A stretch of DNA of 6,293 nucleotides. Source: Caldisericaceae bacterium (GTDB lineage Bacteria > Calditrichota > Calditrichia > Calditrichales > Calditrichaceae). Positions 5,880 to 6,293 of the stretch are shown piece after piece. Positions within the stretch are counted from its first letter, which is position 1. Each line of letters begins with the position of its first letter. Position numbers and translations under genes: made by a program. The DNA lies in contig JAGHBR010000304.1 in the NCBI GenBank assembly GCA_021160885.1, forward strand, positions 1-6,293, given 5' to 3'. Under the pieces are notes generated by a model. That model was not told where the DNA came from, did not search any database, and saw only the letters and a program-made list of their open reading frames with translations.

Positions 5880-6293
5880 ATGATTAAAGATTTTTTCCAG
5901 CTAAAACCTTTAAAAGCGGCCAAAGTTTCAGAAATCAGCGAAGCCACTGCCGCTGCTCCGGTAAAAGACGAAGAGCGGGTCAATTTTCACATTGGCCATC
6001 CAATTCAGGATGATCGCCTGACTCAACTGTACCGGCAGCTGATTTTTGATATAGATGAGCCTGAGGCGCTGGAAAATGAAGAGACTTTTAGCGCTTATCT
6101 GGAAAAAAATCAAAAGCTGCCTGCCGACTTAATTGAAAAAGCCCGTTTCCTCTACCAGGTGATTCCTTTGTGTAATCCCTACATGGCGCGAGGCGGTTAC
6201 TCCTGGCGCAATCCCTCGCCACTCATTCAATATTTGCAAAACTGGTTTGAAAAAGGTCAGCTGGAAACGATTTTTTACGACGTAGGTCAGCAA
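5880..6293 (+). CDS. Unrecognised protein, N-terminal part (runs off right edge)
   Basis: This open frame runs 138 codons to the window edge without a stop. It starts MIKDFFQLKP, followed by an Ala/Glu-rich low-complexity linker (about 17-33). A more conserved-looking part begins at about residue 35 with NFHIGHPIQDDRL (35-47) and continues to GGYSWRNPSPLIQYL (104-118). There is no signal peptide or membrane segment, so it is probably cytoplasmic. The phrase NFHIG-P-QD faintly recalls the N-terminus of some fold-type I PLP aminotransferases, but I cannot support that assignment and name no function. Codon style matches the SPFH gene. Only one start is available: the frame upstream is closed by TAG at 5850-5852 with no other start codon. 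No good ribosome site precedes the ATG; AGAGG (5851-5855) is 24 bases away. It is separated from the SPFH gene by the two-tier hairpin, so it is probably a different transcription unit. Confidence 0.65.
   Translation, partial: MIKDFFQLKPLKAAKVSEISEATAAAPVKDEERVNFHIGHPIQDDRLTQLYRQLIFDIDEPEALENEETFSAYLEKNQKLPADLIEKARFLYQVIPLCNPYMARGGYSWRNPSPLIQYLQNWFEKGQLETIFYDVGQQ

Noticed and set aside
5928..6113. 61-codon minus-strand open frame opposite the last gene.
   Set aside because: The plus-strand frame runs uninterrupted for 138 codons with a better composition; this is a shadow.

Overview
The window looks like the chromosome of a free-living Gram-negative bacterium with an anaerobic, redox-rich metabolism. 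It encodes a membrane-anchored c-type cytochrome, two Tat-targeted proteins (a DUF362 protein and an AmmeMemoRadiSam-type radical SAM enzyme) and an SPFH/band-7 membrane protein. The mix resembles Calditrichota, Ignavibacteria or similar members of the Bacteroidota side of the tree. That placement comes from gene content and general sequence feel only, because no marker gene is present.

Layout. Bases 1-207, minus strand: the N-terminus of a cytochrome c that runs off the left edge. Bases 208-378: a short AT-rich divergent intergenic region. Bases 379-2526, plus strand: a tight two-gene operon of a Tat-signal DUF362 protein and a Tat-signal AmrS-like radical SAM protein, 12 bases apart. Bases 2589-4558: a compact type II restriction-modification pair, with an N4-cytosine-type DNA methyltransferase followed after 2 bases by a PD-(D/E)XK-type endonuclease that starts at TTG. 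This pair is visibly AT-richer than its neighbours and looks like an acquired island. Bases 4559-4738: an intergenic region with several small palindromes. Bases 4739-5707: an SPFH/prohibitin-like coiled-coil membrane protein. Bases 5708-5879: an unusually elaborate two-tier hairpin ending in a T-tract, which also contains a six-codon minigene with an ideal Shine-Dalgarno sequence. Bases 5880-6293: the first 138 codons of a protein I do not recognise.

How the genes may work together. The DUF362 and radical SAM proteins are probably co-expressed, and both carry twin-arginine leaders. The divergent cytochrome suggests, without proving it, an extracytoplasmic redox context. The methyltransferase and endonuclease form a self-contained defence cassette. 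Its order (methyltransferase first, endonuclease with a weaker start codon) favours protection over cutting.

The most unusual items are the Tat leader on an AmrS-family radical SAM enzyme, the non-canonical S-x-K active site of the endonuclease, and the hairpin/minigene downstream of the SPFH gene. I see no CRISPR array, tRNA, rRNA, insertion sequence or integrase. Every gap between genes is shorter than 200 bases.
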